Below are positions 1 through 8,077 of a DNA stretch of 64,000 nt, in pieces (position 1 is the first letter of the stretch; each line of letters opens with the position of its first letter). Source of the stretch: Roseateles sp. XES5 (GTDB lineage: Bacteria; Pseudomonadota; Alphaproteobacteria; Rhizobiales; Rhizobiaceae). The stretch is taken from contig NZ_CP084752.1 in assembly GCF_020535545.1 (NCBI RefSeq), positions 2,693,501-2,757,500 on the forward strand, read 5' to 3'. The position numbers and the translations under genes are program-made. The notes beneath the pieces were generated by a model that was given only the letters and a program-made list of their open reading frames with translations, was not told where the DNA came from and made no database searches.

Positions 1-421
1 CCTCGACCCCATTGGACTGGTCGCCTTCGTGGTGGCCGTAGAGGCCAAAGCGCTTTCTTTCCTCTTCTTTTTGATGCTCCCAAGCTTCGATTCGTTCGGC
101 GACTTTCTCAGCGAAGCCCGCTGTCACGATCAGCTTGTCGGCGAAGATGTCGTGAAGGGTGCTGTCAATCTCGGACGCTATCTCGTCGATCCGCTCTTCA
201 AGGTCGCTTCCATGCTTCAGAGCAGCTACCAGGTCCGCAAGATGCTCGACCCGATCTTCAAATGATGCTGGCCGAGGGAAATATTCTTCAAGGCAATGAA
301 CAATCGCCTCGTTCATCGAAAGCCCTAAGCGTTCTGCCTGCGTCTTGATGCGGTCGCGCATTCCGGGTGGCAGCCGCACTATGAATTGATCGTAGTCGCG
401 TACCCGCGCCTTCTTCCCCAT
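1..421 (-). CDS. Arc-family ribbon-helix-helix regulator (partial, 3' end outside window)
   Basis: This gene runs off the left edge; 140 residues are visible. It starts at ATG 421 with a GAGGGG Shine-Dalgarno a few bases upstream. Residues about 10-48 read as a beta strand (QFIVRLP) followed by two helices and look like the Arc-type ribbon-helix-helix fold, which binds DNA as a dimer through the strand. Residues about 52-130 are charged and helical, probably a coiled coil for oligomerisation. It is divergent from the small AlpA-like gene at 540, and the 118-bp gap holds two dyads that it may bind. A role as phage repressor/Cro-like switch is inferred from position only. Confidence 0.6.
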   Translation of the reverse strand, partial: MGKKARVRDYDQFIVRLPPGMRDRIKTQAERLGLSMNEAIVHCLEEYFPRPASFEDRVEHLADLVAALKHGSDLEERIDEIASEIDSTLHDIFADKLIVTAGFAEKVAERIEAWEHQKEEERKRFGLYGHHEGDQSNGVE

Positions 422-435
422 AACACCCCTCATGC

Positions 436-511
436 AATATCACGCGTGCGATATCTCGCTTGCATTTACCATTCGTTTATGACTTAATCCAGTGATCGCA
501 CCCGTGCGATA
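436..511. promoter_or_regulatory. divergent operator region with two GTGCGAT dyads
   Basis: The gap between the divergent regulator genes has a perfect dyad at 495-510 (ATCGCAC, 2-nt centre CC, GTGCGAT). A related imperfect dyad lies at 438-453 (TATCAC.. GTGCGATA). The shared half-site is GTGCGAT and the dyad centres are about 57 bp apart. Paired dyads between divergent phage regulators are typical operators. Which protein binds is not shown by the sequence. Confidence 0.5.
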
Positions 512-539
512 CCACTATCTCGGCAAGGATTAAGATATT

Positions 540-770
540 ATGAATGACGAAAAACCACGCCTGCGCCGCTCCGAGGTTCCCGAATACATGCTGCGTAAAC
601 ACGGCATTCCGGTAGCCTTGGCAACGCTCGCCAAGATGGCAACCGTTGGCGGTGGCCCGGCCATGCAGCACGCCGGCCGCATCCCCCTCTACCATGTCAA
701 CGATCTGGATGCCTGGGCGGATGAACGCCTGTCCAAGCCAGCCCGCTCGACCTCCGAAAGGGCGGCATGA
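540..770 (+). CDS. small AlpA/excisionase-like DNA-binding protein
   Basis: The product is 76 residues and compact. Its middle part (about residues 10-60) resembles the winged-helix excisionase/AlpA class, with a start of the form [18 protein letters not shown], a glycine-rich turn, and [14 protein letters not shown] as the recognition/wing segment. Such proteins act as phage regulators or recombination directionality factors. It is the first gene of a tightly packed rightward operon; its stop overlaps the next ATG (ATGA at 767-770). The dyad region upstream is a likely control point. The assignment rests on fold-like pattern and context, not on a diagnostic motif. Confidence 0.5.
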   Translation: MNDEKPRLRRSEVPEYMLRKHGIPVALATLAKMATVGGGPAMQHAGRIPLYHVNDLDAWADERLSKPARSTSERAA

Positions 771-1165
771 TCATCGCCACCCAGAAAGCAAAAGGCCCGG
801 CGACCGTTGCAGCGGTTCCGAGCCATGGTTCCACCAATCCCCAGAAGGATACGGAAATGAACGAGGTAACGAATACCACGGCGGCGGCGGCCAAGTCAAA
901 GCCGACTGATGCGCAGATCGTCAAGGCCATGGACAATCTCATGGGCGATGTGCACTTCCTTCGGAGAGCCGCCGTCGTCTCCGACGAGCTGACGAGCATG
1001 GAGTTCCGCCGGTCGAAGACGGACGGGAGCAGCCTCCACTTCAAGTACGGCCTGACCACCGAACAAGTCGAAGGCATCACCTACATGCTGATGCATGTCC
1101 GTGACCTTGCTGAAAAGCTTGAGACAGCATGGGACAACGCCTTCGGCCTGGAGGGCGTTCAATGA
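767..1165 (+). CDS. phage early hypothetical protein
   Basis: The product is 132 residues from ATG 767, which overlaps the upstream stop. An internal ATG at 857, preceded by AAGGA, gives a 102-residue form and may be the real start, because the first 30 residues are low-complexity and Ala/Lys/Thr-rich. The C-terminal half is acidic and helical ([23 protein letters not shown]). No family was recognised. Its ATGA overlaps with both neighbours place it in the early-gene operon. Confidence 0.5.
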   Translation: MIIATQKAKGPATVAAVPSHGSTNPQKDTEMNEVTNTTAAAAKSKPTDAQIVKAMDNLMGDVHFLRRAAVVSDELTSMEFRRSKTDGSSLHFKYGLTTEQVEGITYMLMHVRDLAEKLETAWDNAFGLEGVQ

Positions 1166-1374
1166 GTGCCTCCAATCAGCCAGCAATGATGATCACGAAA
1201 GCGATTGACGAATGTGACTTCGCTGCGAGTTTCGCCGAGGCGATTTTCATGGCCGCGGTCGGGATCAACGACACTGAGCAAACCGGCGCGATCCAAGTCG
1301 TGGCTGAGGAAGTACGGCGAAAGCTGTTTTCGATCAGTGCTACGCTCGCTGATATCAGTAGGGCGCTGAAATGA
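1162..1374 (+). CDS. phage early small protein
   Basis: The product is 70 residues from ATG 1162, chosen because it overlaps the upstream stop by ATGA. An in-frame ATG at 1129 also exists but would reach deep into the previous gene. The sequence is helical and acidic (ITKAIDECDFAASFAEAIF, VVAEEVRRKLFSISATLADIS) with no recognised domain. It reads like the small helical proteins of unknown role in alphaproteobacterial phage early regions. Confidence 0.5.
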   Translation: MSASNQPAMMITKAIDECDFAASFAEAIFMAAVGINDTEQTGAIQVVAEEVRRKLFSISATLADISRALK

Positions 1375-1610
1375 CCGCGAACCTCCCGACCACCCATGCC
1401 CGCATAAAGGACCGAGTTAAGGAACTGGCGGCGATGGTCAACCTGATCGACGGTGAAACCCTTGCGGCGGATATCAACACCACCGCTGATCGCTTGGCGG
1501 CGTTGATGCAGCGGATGCACGGCGGGAAGTGGAGCATCGATATCGATCATGACACCTGCTTCGTAGCTGTCTGCCGCGATTTCCCTGACGAACGGGAGGT
1601 GAAGCGATGA
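1371..1610 (+). CDS. phage early small protein
   Basis: The product is 79 residues, translationally coupled to both neighbours by ATGA overlaps (1371-1374 and 1607-1610). The N-terminal two thirds is one or two amphipathic helices (ARIKDRVKELAAMVNLIDGE, TTADRLAALMQRMHGG), followed by a short beta-like segment (WSIDIDHDTCFVAVCRD). No family was recognised. Confidence 0.5.
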   Translation: MTANLPTTHARIKDRVKELAAMVNLIDGETLAADINTTADRLAALMQRMHGGKWSIDIDHDTCFVAVCRDFPDEREVKR

Positions 1611-1798
1611 TGATACCTCCCGAACACTCCCACTCCGCCGCGGTCGAGGAGGCCGCCCACTGGCTCGCGGATCTTCGCGAGCCTCCCCTCCCTGTCGTGC
1701 CGGCGCTGAAAGAGCGGTTCGGTCTCTCTGCCGTCGAGGCGTGCGAGGCGATCGCCTGGGCTGACCGTATGCGCGTTTATCGAAAGGCCCATGAATGA
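1607..1798 (+). CDS. phage early small protein
   Basis: The product is 63 residues, starting in an ATGA overlap and ending in an ATGA overlap with the next gene. The segment PVVPALKERFGLSAVEACEA looks like a short helix-turn-helix-like helical pair (recruitment of a rigid 'GLSAVEA' turn). The size is too small for a firm call. Confidence 0.5.
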   Translation: MMIPPEHSHSAAVEEAAHWLADLREPPLPVVPALKERFGLSAVEACEAIAWADRMRVYRKAHE

Positions 1799-2228
1799 AG
1801 AAGAACCAAAATCGGCGCCTAGCAAGCGACGGCCGATACTTCCCGATGTTCGAATGGTTCATGCGCTCAGCGGCATGGCATCATGCGTCTGTATACGAGA
1901 AAGCCCTCTACGTCGAAATTAAGCGACGGTATGACGGCAAGAACAATGGTGACATTCCAATGTCGCATCGAGAGGCGGCAGGGCTACTGGGTTGCAGCAA
2001 TAAGCCGATCGCCGCCGCCTTCGCTGGCCTCCAGGAGAAGGGCTTTCTCAAGGCCTCGATCAAAGGATCATTCGACTGGAAGGTGGCAAAGGCGGGTAAA
2101 AATTTCGGCCGTTGCACACGTTGGGAGTTGACGGAGTTACCCCGCGATCTGCCGACCCGAGTGCTATCCGGCGGCTCGAAAGACTTCATGAGATGGACGC
2201 CCGGCGAAAATTTAGCGGTATGCCTAGC
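1795..2228 (+). pseudogene. phage helix-turn-helix replication/regulatory protein, truncated by IS
   Basis: The frame opens at ATG 1795 in an ATGA overlap. About 144 phage-derived residues are readable before the IS left end at 2229; the frame continues 19 codons into the IS and stops at 2286. Residues 1-140 look like a family of rhizobial phage proteins with a helix-turn-helix-like core (IPMSHREAAGLLGCSNKPIAAAFAGLQEKGFLK), which resembles plasmid/phage replication-initiator wing domains. In that family the segment SGGSKDFMRW is usually followed by a further proline-rich tail, so the C-terminus here is probably lost. It is the last gene of the early operon. Confidence 0.55.
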
Positions 2229-3180
2229 TGTGGAGCCTCAAGAGGTTGTCGTCGGTCATGCCGATCCTGCTGATGGGCGTCTTTGAGTCTAAGCTGCCAT
2301 GCGGCCTGTGCCAATTGTATCGATGAAGCCAGACCGGCAACTCGGCGGCGCGGTGGTGTGACGTCGGGTATGCGACGGCATAGGCCCATTCGCGCAGGGC
2401 CGACTGGATGAAGCGCTCGGCCTTGCCGTTGGTCTGTGGCCGGTAGGGCTTGGTGCGAATGTGCCTGAGACCCAGCGTGCGGCAAGCCATGGCCAATGCT
2501 TTCGACTTGTAGCAGGAGCCGTTGTCGGTCATGACGCGCTCGACCGTGATGCCGAGGCTTTTGTAGTAGGCAATCGTGGCCTCAAGGAAGGCAACGGCGC
2601 TCTCTTGTCTTTCGTCCGGCAAGATCTGCGAGAAGGCGACGCGCGCGGCGTCATCGATCGAGACATGGACGAACTCCCAGCCGATGCCACGGCTTTTGGA
2701 CTGGCCGGTGCGGTTGCCGGTGATGCGATGACCGGTACGCTCGAAGCGCCCGAGTTTCTTGATGTCGATGTGGATCATCTCGCCGGGCGTGTCTCGCTCG
2801 TAGCGACGCACCGGTTCGGCCGGCTCGATATCCTTCCATCGCGATAGACCGGCACGCTTGAGCACCCGGCTGACGGTGGCCGCCGACACCCCGCTCTGCC
2901 TGGCAATGTGTTTGCCCGTCAGTCGCTGGCGGCGCAGCATGACGATTTCGTCGGCAATCATCGACGCGGTCTGTTTCGGGCTCCTCTTCGGTCGGGACGA
3001 GTGATCCGCCATGCCGGCGAAGCCGTCGCACCGGAAGCGCTCGACCCAGCGCCCCACAACCTTGATCGTCACGCCGTAGGTGCGCGCTGCATGGGCCTTG
3101 GAAAGACGGCCCTCAACAACCGCGCGAGCCATCTCCCTTCGACGCAGCGGCGTCAAACGGGCATTCTTGTGGATGTTCAT
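2224..3180 (-). CDS. IS481-family DDE transposase
   Basis: The start is taken at ATG 3180 (MNIHKNARLTPLRRREMAR); an in-frame ATG at 3195 would add five residues. The product is 318 residues, a usual length for IS481. Residues about 1-110 hold two helix-turn-helix segments (LSKAHAARTYGVTIKVVGRW and RQSGVSAATVSRVLKRAGL) that bind the ends. The rve catalytic core follows, with DDE residues visible in HIDIKKLGRF, MTDNGSCYKS and GKAERFIQSAL, and the YNWHRPHGSL signature near the end. The stop lies 5 bp outside the inverted repeat as drawn here, a small misfit that may mean the terminal repeat starts slightly further out. The enzyme appears intact. Confidence 0.92.
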   Translation of the reverse strand: MNIHKNARLTPLRRREMARAVVEGRLSKAHAARTYGVTIKVVGRWVERFRCDGFAGMADHSSRPKRSPKQTASMIADEIVMLRRQRLTGKHIARQSGVSAATVSRVLKRAGLSRWKDIEPAEPVRRYERDTPGEMIHIDIKKLGRFERTGHRITGNRTGQSKSRGIGWEFVHVSIDDAARVAFSQILPDERQESAVAFLEATIAYYKSLGITVERVMTDNGSCYKSKALAMACRTLGLRHIRTKPYRPQTNGKAERFIQSALREWAYAVAYPTSHHRAAELPVWLHRYNWHRPHGSLDSKTPISRIGMTDDNLLRLHS

Positions 3181-3263
3181 TCGGTCCTCCGACAATCACT
3201 GAAGCTTCGACAACCTCAGCTTGATCGGCTAGGACCGAATGGACAACCTGCTGAAAGCTCACA
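2229..3263 (-). mobile_element. IS481-family insertion sequence, 1035 bp
   Basis: Both ends begin TGTG and share AGGTTGTC at the same distance: left end 2229-2250 and right end, read inward on the minus strand, 3263-3242. By eye 15 of 22 positions match, a normal degree for imperfect IS481 inverted repeats. One transposase gene fills the element. The flanks (..CCTAGC before, ACTAACC.. after) do not form an exact direct repeat, so no target duplication is visible. The genes on the two sides are also unrelated. Both facts suggest a deletion formed by recombination between IS copies or by abortive transposition. Confidence 0.75.
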
Positions 3264-3500
3264 ACTAACCGTGCGAACGAGGCGCTCAATGGCTCGCCAG
3301 CGCCACAATTTACCCATGCCGCCTTCGCCGTAGCGATCGGCGAGCTCCTGCTTGCTCTCATCGAGGATGGCGCGCTCTCAAGAACGAAGGCCGCGCGGGT
3401 TGCGCAGATGGCTGCGGGCTCCGTGCCCTTAGACGCGCCCGCAGCGACCTACTTCGCACATGTCGTAAAGACGTTGGAGGATCCGAATGCTGCTCACTAA
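3264..3500 (+). pseudogene. remnant of a phage late gene upstream of the tail fibre
   Basis: An open frame without a start codon runs from the IS right end to TAA 3498-3500 and overlaps the start of the tail-fibre gene by 14 nt. About 78 residues read as coherent protein (THAAFAVAIGELLLALIEDG, RTKAARVAQMAAG, TYFAHVVKTLEDPNAAH). Such small helical proteins lie directly before tail-fibre genes in many alphaproteobacterial phages, but no named family was recognised. The 5' part has been removed together with the region now occupied by the IS. Confidence 0.45.
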
Positions 3501-5646
3501 ACCGGCGAATGATGTCTTTTCTCCCTACGACGCAGGCGGGGACGTCCGATCTGTCGTGAACCAGGAGGCGCAGGTCTGGGGGACGGAGGTGGAGCGGCTG
3601 ATCCTCGCCTTCCAGGCGGGCGGCGGCATCATCTTCCCCGACAAGGCGACGATGGACGCATCGATCGCCTATGCCGCTAACCAGCAGGCATGGGTGCTGG
3701 GCGATGCCACAGTCGCCAATAACGGCATCTATCGCAAGATCGGCGCATCCGGCACGGGTTCGTGGACGCGCCTTGGCGATCTGCCGTATTCGTTCATCAT
3801 CGCGACCGATGTGGGCGCCGGCACGCCCAATGCCATACAGGCGACGACCAGCATTCCTGTTTCGGCATCGGCTCTCGTCTGGTTCAGCGTCTTCGAGGCC
3901 AATACTGAATCTCCGGTGACGGTAAGCTTCAACGATGGGTCATCCCTCACGATCAAGGCAAACAGTGGCAACGATATTGCTGTCGGCGGCCTGACCGCCG
4001 GCATGATCGTCATGGGCATCGTTTCCGGCTCCACGTTCCGTCTTGTGAGCGACCAGGCTGGTGCGGCAATTCTGGCTGCGTGCGAGGCCGCGCTCGCTGC
4101 GGCCGAGGCGGCGAAGGATGACGCCGAGACGGCGGCGTCCGCTGCCTTGGCCGCCGCCAACAACCAGATGACGTTCAATACCGTCGCCGATCTCACGACT
4201 GCGACGATTCCGCTCTCCGTCACGGCGGTGCGCACCAGCGGTTATGCGACCGCTGGCGACGGCGGCGGATGGCCATTGGCCGTGGAGGTCGTAAACACGG
4301 GCCCGCTGAAGCCGTGGCAAAAGCAGAGCAATGGCGGTACGCGGCGTTGGGAGCTGCGTGCAACGACGGTCTATCCGGAAATGTTTGCGCAGATCATTGA
4401 TGGCGTTGGCGATCATACCGCCGCAATCCAAGCTGCGATCGACTGTCTGCCTGCGCGCGGCGGAGAGGTGCGACTTCAGGCTAAATGGTATCAGATCACG
4501 GCGGGGCTCAACATCGGCGACGGCGACGGCGGGACTAACTTTTCCACGCGGAACGGCGTCAAATTCAAGGGCGCCGGCGGAGGTTTCGGCGTGTCCGGGG
4601 CGCAGGTGCCGACTTTGATCCGCTACAACGGCCCGGCTATTACGACGCCCGTCATCGATATCAAAGGGCGGATAAGTGACGCCTCTGTGGAAGATGTTTT
4701 TCTTGAATTAAACGGCAATGCAGGTGGCATTCGGGCCAAGGCGTTCTCGAACACCACAATTCGAGGCGTCAAGATCGTTGGCAACTCCTCGAACTCGGTC
4801 GCGCTGGAGATTTTGGGGGGCGGCTCGCCAACGGGCAACTACAACGTCTTCAATCGAATCGACCAGATCAGCATTGCCCTGACGCAGCCCAATTCGACTG
4901 GGCTTCTGTTGGATGGCGTGTTCGCTGTCCAGAACGATACGTGGCTTTCGATGTTCGGCGTCGGCCGGGTCGAGGTCGTGCCTGGCGCGACCAACGCAAT
5001 CTGCGGCCACTTCAAATTCGTCGACAGCATCGACCTGTCGCGGTGGCACTTCGATTCCAAACCGGAAGCGACAGCTAAGTCTGTTGTTCTCGACGCTCTC
5101 AGCAACGACCAGTTCCCGGTCGGCATGCTCTTCCAAAGCTGCTCGATCCCGTCGATTGAGGTCAGAGAAGACGGGACGCATAAGATCCGGGCCAACAGCT
5201 TCTACAGCCATGGCACCGAAGATCTGGAGGTTATCCCGAGCCATGCGAAACTGAAGATCATCACCGACAACGGGGTGATGTACAACTTCGCGTCAGCAAC
5301 TCCGTTCGCCTTCGCCTCAGGGGTAGGGGTCGGCGGTGTTGTCACGCAGCTCGTCAGCAAGTCGAAGCCGGTGACGCTCAATAAGGCATGTGGTGTGATC
5401 ACCATGCACAATGAGAGCATCCCCGCCGGGTCTTACAAGAACTTCGTTTTCAACAACAGCTTGATCACGAGCAACGACGTGGTCATCCCGTACATTATCA
5501 GCGCGGCGGCCTATGGATCGTACACGGTCTCTATAGCCGACGTGAACAACGGCAACTGTGTGGTTGTCCTGCGGAACGTGTCTGGCGGGGCGCTGGCAGA
5601 GGCGGTCCAGATTTCGTTTGTGCTGGTCAAGGTAGCGGTGTCTTAA
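3487..5646 (+). CDS. phage tail fibre/tailspike with pectate-lyase-like beta-helix
   Basis: The product is 719 residues. The N-terminal ~70 residues probably attach to the virion. An alanine-rich coiled segment (about residues 195-230, AACEAALAAAEAAKDDAETAASAALAAA) is typical of trimeric fibre shafts. From about residue 305 the signature GDHTAAIQAAIDCLPARGGE marks the pectate-lyase-3 type right-handed beta-helix of tailspikes that bind or cleave surface polysaccharide. The remainder is beta-rich with many Asn/Gly turns, as expected for helix coils and a C-terminal receptor domain. No catalytic pair can be assigned by eye, so depolymerase activity is unproven. It lies directly after a truncated late gene and before sugar-modifying enzymes. 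Confidence 0.8.
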   Translation: MLLTKPANDVFSPYDAGGDVRSVVNQEAQVWGTEVERLILAFQAGGGIIFPDKATMDASIAYAANQQAWVLGDATVANNGIYRKIGASGTGSWTRLGDLPYSFIIATDVGAGTPNAIQATTSIPVSASALVWFSVFEANTESPVTVSFNDGSSLTIKANSGNDIAVGGLTAGMIVMGIVSGSTFRLVSDQAGAAILAACEAALAAAEAAKDDAETAASAALAAANNQMTFNTVADLTTATIPLSVTAVRTSGYATAGDGGGWPLAVEVVNTGPLKPWQKQSNGGTRRWELRATTVYPEMFAQIIDGVGDHTAAIQAAIDCLPARGGEVRLQAKWYQITAGLNIGDGDGGTNFSTRNGVKFKGAGGGFGVSGAQVPTLIRYNGPAITTPVIDIKGRISDASVEDVFLELNGNAGGIRAKAFSNTTIRGVKIVGNSSNSVALEILGGGSPTGNYNVFNRIDQISIALTQPNSTGLLLDGVFAVQNDTWLSMFGVGRVEVVPGATNAICGHFKFVDSIDLSRWHFDSKPEATAKSVVLDALSNDQFPVGMLFQSCSIPSIEVREDGTHKIRANSFYSHGTEDLEVIPSHAKLKIITDNGVMYNFASATPFAFASGVGVGGVVTQLVSKSKPVTLNKACGVITMHNESIPAGSYKNFVFNNSLITSNDVVIPYIISAAAYGSYTVSIADVNNGNCVVVLRNVSGGALAEAVQISFVLVKVAVS

Positions 5647-5685
5647 AAATTCACCGCTACCCTGCCGGCGTGTTCGCGGCAAACG

Positions 5686-6339
5686 TCAACCTGGCAGATC
5701 TTCGCAGCGCCACATTGCGAAGAACGAGTTGTTCCAGCAGACGTTCTTCATATTGTAGGGCTCTTTGGTCAAGTCCACGGCGCGCGCTTGCCCATCAACG
5801 GCATGCTCGAGTTCAGTGTTTTCAACCCCGAACGAGTTCGACGCGATGAAATACTTAGAGCCGGATTTCTTCACATTCGCCAGGATCGAGAAAATCTGGT
5901 CGTTCGTGAGATGGATCAGGAGTTCCTTGCAGAAGATGAGATCGTAAGCCGGCGGCACGCTCGAAACGATGTCGAAATGCTCGAAACGTCGATCCGGATG
6001 GTTCTTCCGGTTCTGCTCGATGAGATCGGCGACGATGTCATAGCCGACGTAATCAAGCGTTGGATGCAGTTCCAGGGCGCCGCTTGCGCTTACAAAGTCA
6101 CCACACGGGCAGTCGGCGATAGACCTCACCCCGAATTTCGTAACGGCCGCGTCGATCGCGTCGACACCTTTTACCCACATCGGGCTCCCGCGATGTGAAC
6201 CGGGGCCTGACACAGAGCCTTCCGCGCCCCAAAGTTTTTTAAGAAACACTTCCGTGAATCGGTTTTCCAGGTCGCCATTGATCGGCTTGGCAACATCCGA
6301 ATTCTCCGGGTCTTGCTGGTTCTCGATGTCGTCCGACAT
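5686..6339 (-). CDS. class I SAM-dependent methyltransferase
   Basis: The product is 217 residues. The segment SGPGSHRGS followed by RSIADCPCGDFVSASG is characteristic of a class I methyltransferase group in which motif I reads (D)xPCGDF rather than GxGxG. YVGYDIVADLIEQN is motif II with the acidic ribose-binding residue, and YDLIFCKELLIHLTN is motif IV. The substrate is not known. Its position, convergent with the tail-fibre gene and next to a glycosyltransferase-methyltransferase, suggests a role in decorating surface sugars or virion glycans. The start at 6339 is preceded by GGAGA (AGGAGAG-type) on the minus strand. Confidence 0.75.
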   Translation of the reverse strand: MSDDIENQQDPENSDVAKPINGDLENRFTEVFLKKLWGAEGSVSGPGSHRGSPMWVKGVDAIDAAVTKFGVRSIADCPCGDFVSASGALELHPTLDYVGYDIVADLIEQNRKNHPDRRFEHFDIVSSVPPAYDLIFCKELLIHLTNDQIFSILANVKKSGSKYFIASNSFGVENTELEHAVDGQARAVDLTKEPYNMKNVCWNNSFFAMWRCEDLPG

Positions 6340-6408
6340 TAAATCTCTCCTGAAATCTCCGGCACGATAAGCAAATCGCGCCTAGCGTTTCAACCCAAGG
6401 AAATCACC

Positions 6409-6516
6409 ATGAACTTCTACCATCCCTCACGGGGCGGCGATCATGCTTGCCTTCATTTCGCAAGACTCAAGTCGGCCGGGACCTGCCAGCTTCTCAAGTG
6501 CGGCTGGTATGACTAG
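6409..6516 (+). CDS. possible 35-residue small protein
   Basis: ATG 6409 to TAG 6516 encodes 35 residues with an AAGGA ribosome site 8 nt upstream. The peptide is cysteine- and histidine-containing (three Cys, three His) and starts MNFYHPSRGGDHACLHFARL. It stands in the gap between the methyltransferase and the fusion enzyme, on the opposite strand. Good initiation signals argue for expression; the short length and lack of known relatives argue against. It is listed as tentative. Confidence 0.25.
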   Translation: MNFYHPSRGGDHACLHFARLKSAGTCQLLKCGWYD

Positions 6517-6565
6517 GGTTTGATCTTTGTCTGTTTTCGATCTGCGATCATTTTGCCCGTGCGCT

Positions 6566-7873
6566 TCATACCCGAGCAATGTCGAATGCTAGCGTTGTTA
6601 GGCGGCTGTCTCTCCCAACATTCCAAGGCTCTACATCGTACCGCTGATAAGGCGTCTTGTTTACGTGGCTTAGCTGGAAGCCAAGGTCCTGCATTATCAG
6701 GATATAGTCTTCCGGGTTTCGGTTGAATACGGGTGGGTTGCCGTCTCTGCGCCAGCGGCTGTCCATGACCTCAGAAATGATAAATCGCTTCCGCCCTTTT
6801 ACTGCTTCCTCAAGGACGATTGGCAGCGCCTCATCCGAAACGTGCAAAAGTACGGTATAGAACATTGCGCAGGGTGCAGGTGGATAGGCGTATCCGTCGT
6901 CAAAAATCCGGATATTGTGATCAACAAGAGACCGTCGAGCTTGCAATACAGCATTCGGATTAATGTCAACGCCGATGTATTCAGTCGGAGAAAACAGCGA
7001 AGCAATTCGTCCGACGCCACATCCGATTTCGAGTAGCGGCCAGTGCCCACTTACCGCATCGCGAAGGACGGATGCAATGTCGAAGCCTTCCGGAAAGTCA
7101 AAACCCAATTCTGGCTTGATGTGGGCTGTGCCTTCGCTGATCCAGAACGTTTCCTCTGGCGTTCGCCAAGGCTTTTCCGACTTGCGGTTCTCCATGCCCC
7201 GCTCTGTGATCGACAATTGGGGGTGAGGGCTTGAACGCCCATCTTCTTTTAGCGTTCTGGATGCCTGCCAGTGTTTGATAACCGCTGGCGATTCTTCAGG
7301 TTGATCGAATATTTGCAAATACGATCTAGGCAACCAGAACGTTTTCAAGTCCTCGGTGGCGGCTATGTCGCACCAGGCCGACTGTAAGTGAGTCTGATCC
7401 CATGTGATGGGGTCGGCTTCACAACGCAAAGCCCATTGCTCCAACAGCTTAAACGCAGCTAATGACTTTCCGAAATAAATAGTGCCACTTCCAAATTGCC
7501 AGCCGTCCCACTTATGTATAGCGAAGTCCGCGTCAATGCCTTGGAACAAGGTTGGGAACGCCTCAACTGTTGCGTCGGCGTCAATCCAAACAATTGGCAC
7601 ATCCGATCGCTCCCAAGCCTCTCTAAGAAAGCGGGCTTTTCGAGCGCAGTTGTGTTCCCATAAGCCAGCGTTTTCAACCGCCACGATTTCGTTGGGGATG
7701 TTCCATTTATCGAGCGATGATTTCAGTTTTGTCGCGTGAAGCGCATATTCATTGTCTTCTGTGTAGTATGACACTACGCGGAATGGACAATTGATAGGCT
7801 GATCAGCTTTTAGGAGGGAGAATACGCGGTTAACAAGATTTGAAACGAGGTTCTTTGTTGCCATCATACCCAA
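6566..7873 (-). CDS. glycosyltransferase-methyltransferase fusion
   Basis: The product is 435 residues with two enzyme domains. Residues about 25-220 resemble a nucleotide-diphospho-sugar transferase, with the metal-binding DxD-type motif in VPIVWIDADATVEAFP and a downstream acceptor segment WQFGSGTIYFGKS. Residues about 265-430 are a class I SAM methyltransferase with motif I LLEIGCGVGRIASLF and motif II YIGVDINP. The pairing suggests transfer of a sugar and its O-methylation, a common way to alter lipopolysaccharide or phage glycans. It carries a lower-GC composition than the chromosome further right. ATG 7864 (MATKNLV) is an alternative start to 7873. Substrates are not predictable here. 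Confidence 0.7.
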   Translation of the reverse strand: MGMMATKNLVSNLVNRVFSLLKADQPINCPFRVVSYYTEDNEYALHATKLKSSLDKWNIPNEIVAVENAGLWEHNCARKARFLREAWERSDVPIVWIDADATVEAFPTLFQGIDADFAIHKWDGWQFGSGTIYFGKSLAAFKLLEQWALRCEADPITWDQTHLQSAWCDIAATEDLKTFWLPRSYLQIFDQPEESPAVIKHWQASRTLKEDGRSSPHPQLSITERGMENRKSEKPWRTPEETFWISEGTAHIKPELGFDFPEGFDIASVLRDAVSGHWPLLEIGCGVGRIASLFSPTEYIGVDINPNAVLQARRSLVDHNIRIFDDGYAYPPAPCAMFYTVLLHVSDEALPIVLEEAVKGRKRFIISEVMDSRWRRDGNPPVFNRNPEDYILIMQDLGFQLSHVNKTPYQRYDVEPWNVGRDSRLTTLAFDIARV

Positions 7874-7910
7874 CTATCATGCGCATAAAATTCGATAAAC
7901 GGACGCCTAG

Positions 7911-8077
7911 TTACGGCAGATCTCCCACTTCGCACGTGCTGTCGGCATAGGCAAGAATGTTTAAGGCGCTCTTATCTTCAGTGTCGAGAAACGCATTACC
8001 TGTGACGACAAGCCTTGGCCACTCCTGGCATGCGACCTGCCTTGCGGCGCTGTTCGCTACATGAACCGTTTATGCAG
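7911..8077 (-). pseudogene. C-terminal fragment of a small phage protein, possibly lysis-associated
   Basis: Read on the minus strand, an open frame without start codon continues from about 8077 to a TAA near 7911. It translates to TVHVANSAARQVACQEWPRL, then a segment ending LAYADSTCEVGDLP. Phage Rz-like or small late proteins often end in such short cysteine-containing tails, but the family is not certain. It overlaps the end of the upstream gene and has no initiation codon, so it is best seen as a truncated remnant. Confidence 0.25.

Noticed and set aside
29..265. 78-codon frame at the left edge
   Set aside because: It is antisense to the ribbon-helix-helix gene, which has a start site and fold-like pattern.
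2229..3263. Exact target-site duplication for the IS
   Set aside because: The flanks CCTAGC and ACTAACC are similar only by chance; no exact repeat of 4 or more bases abuts both ends.
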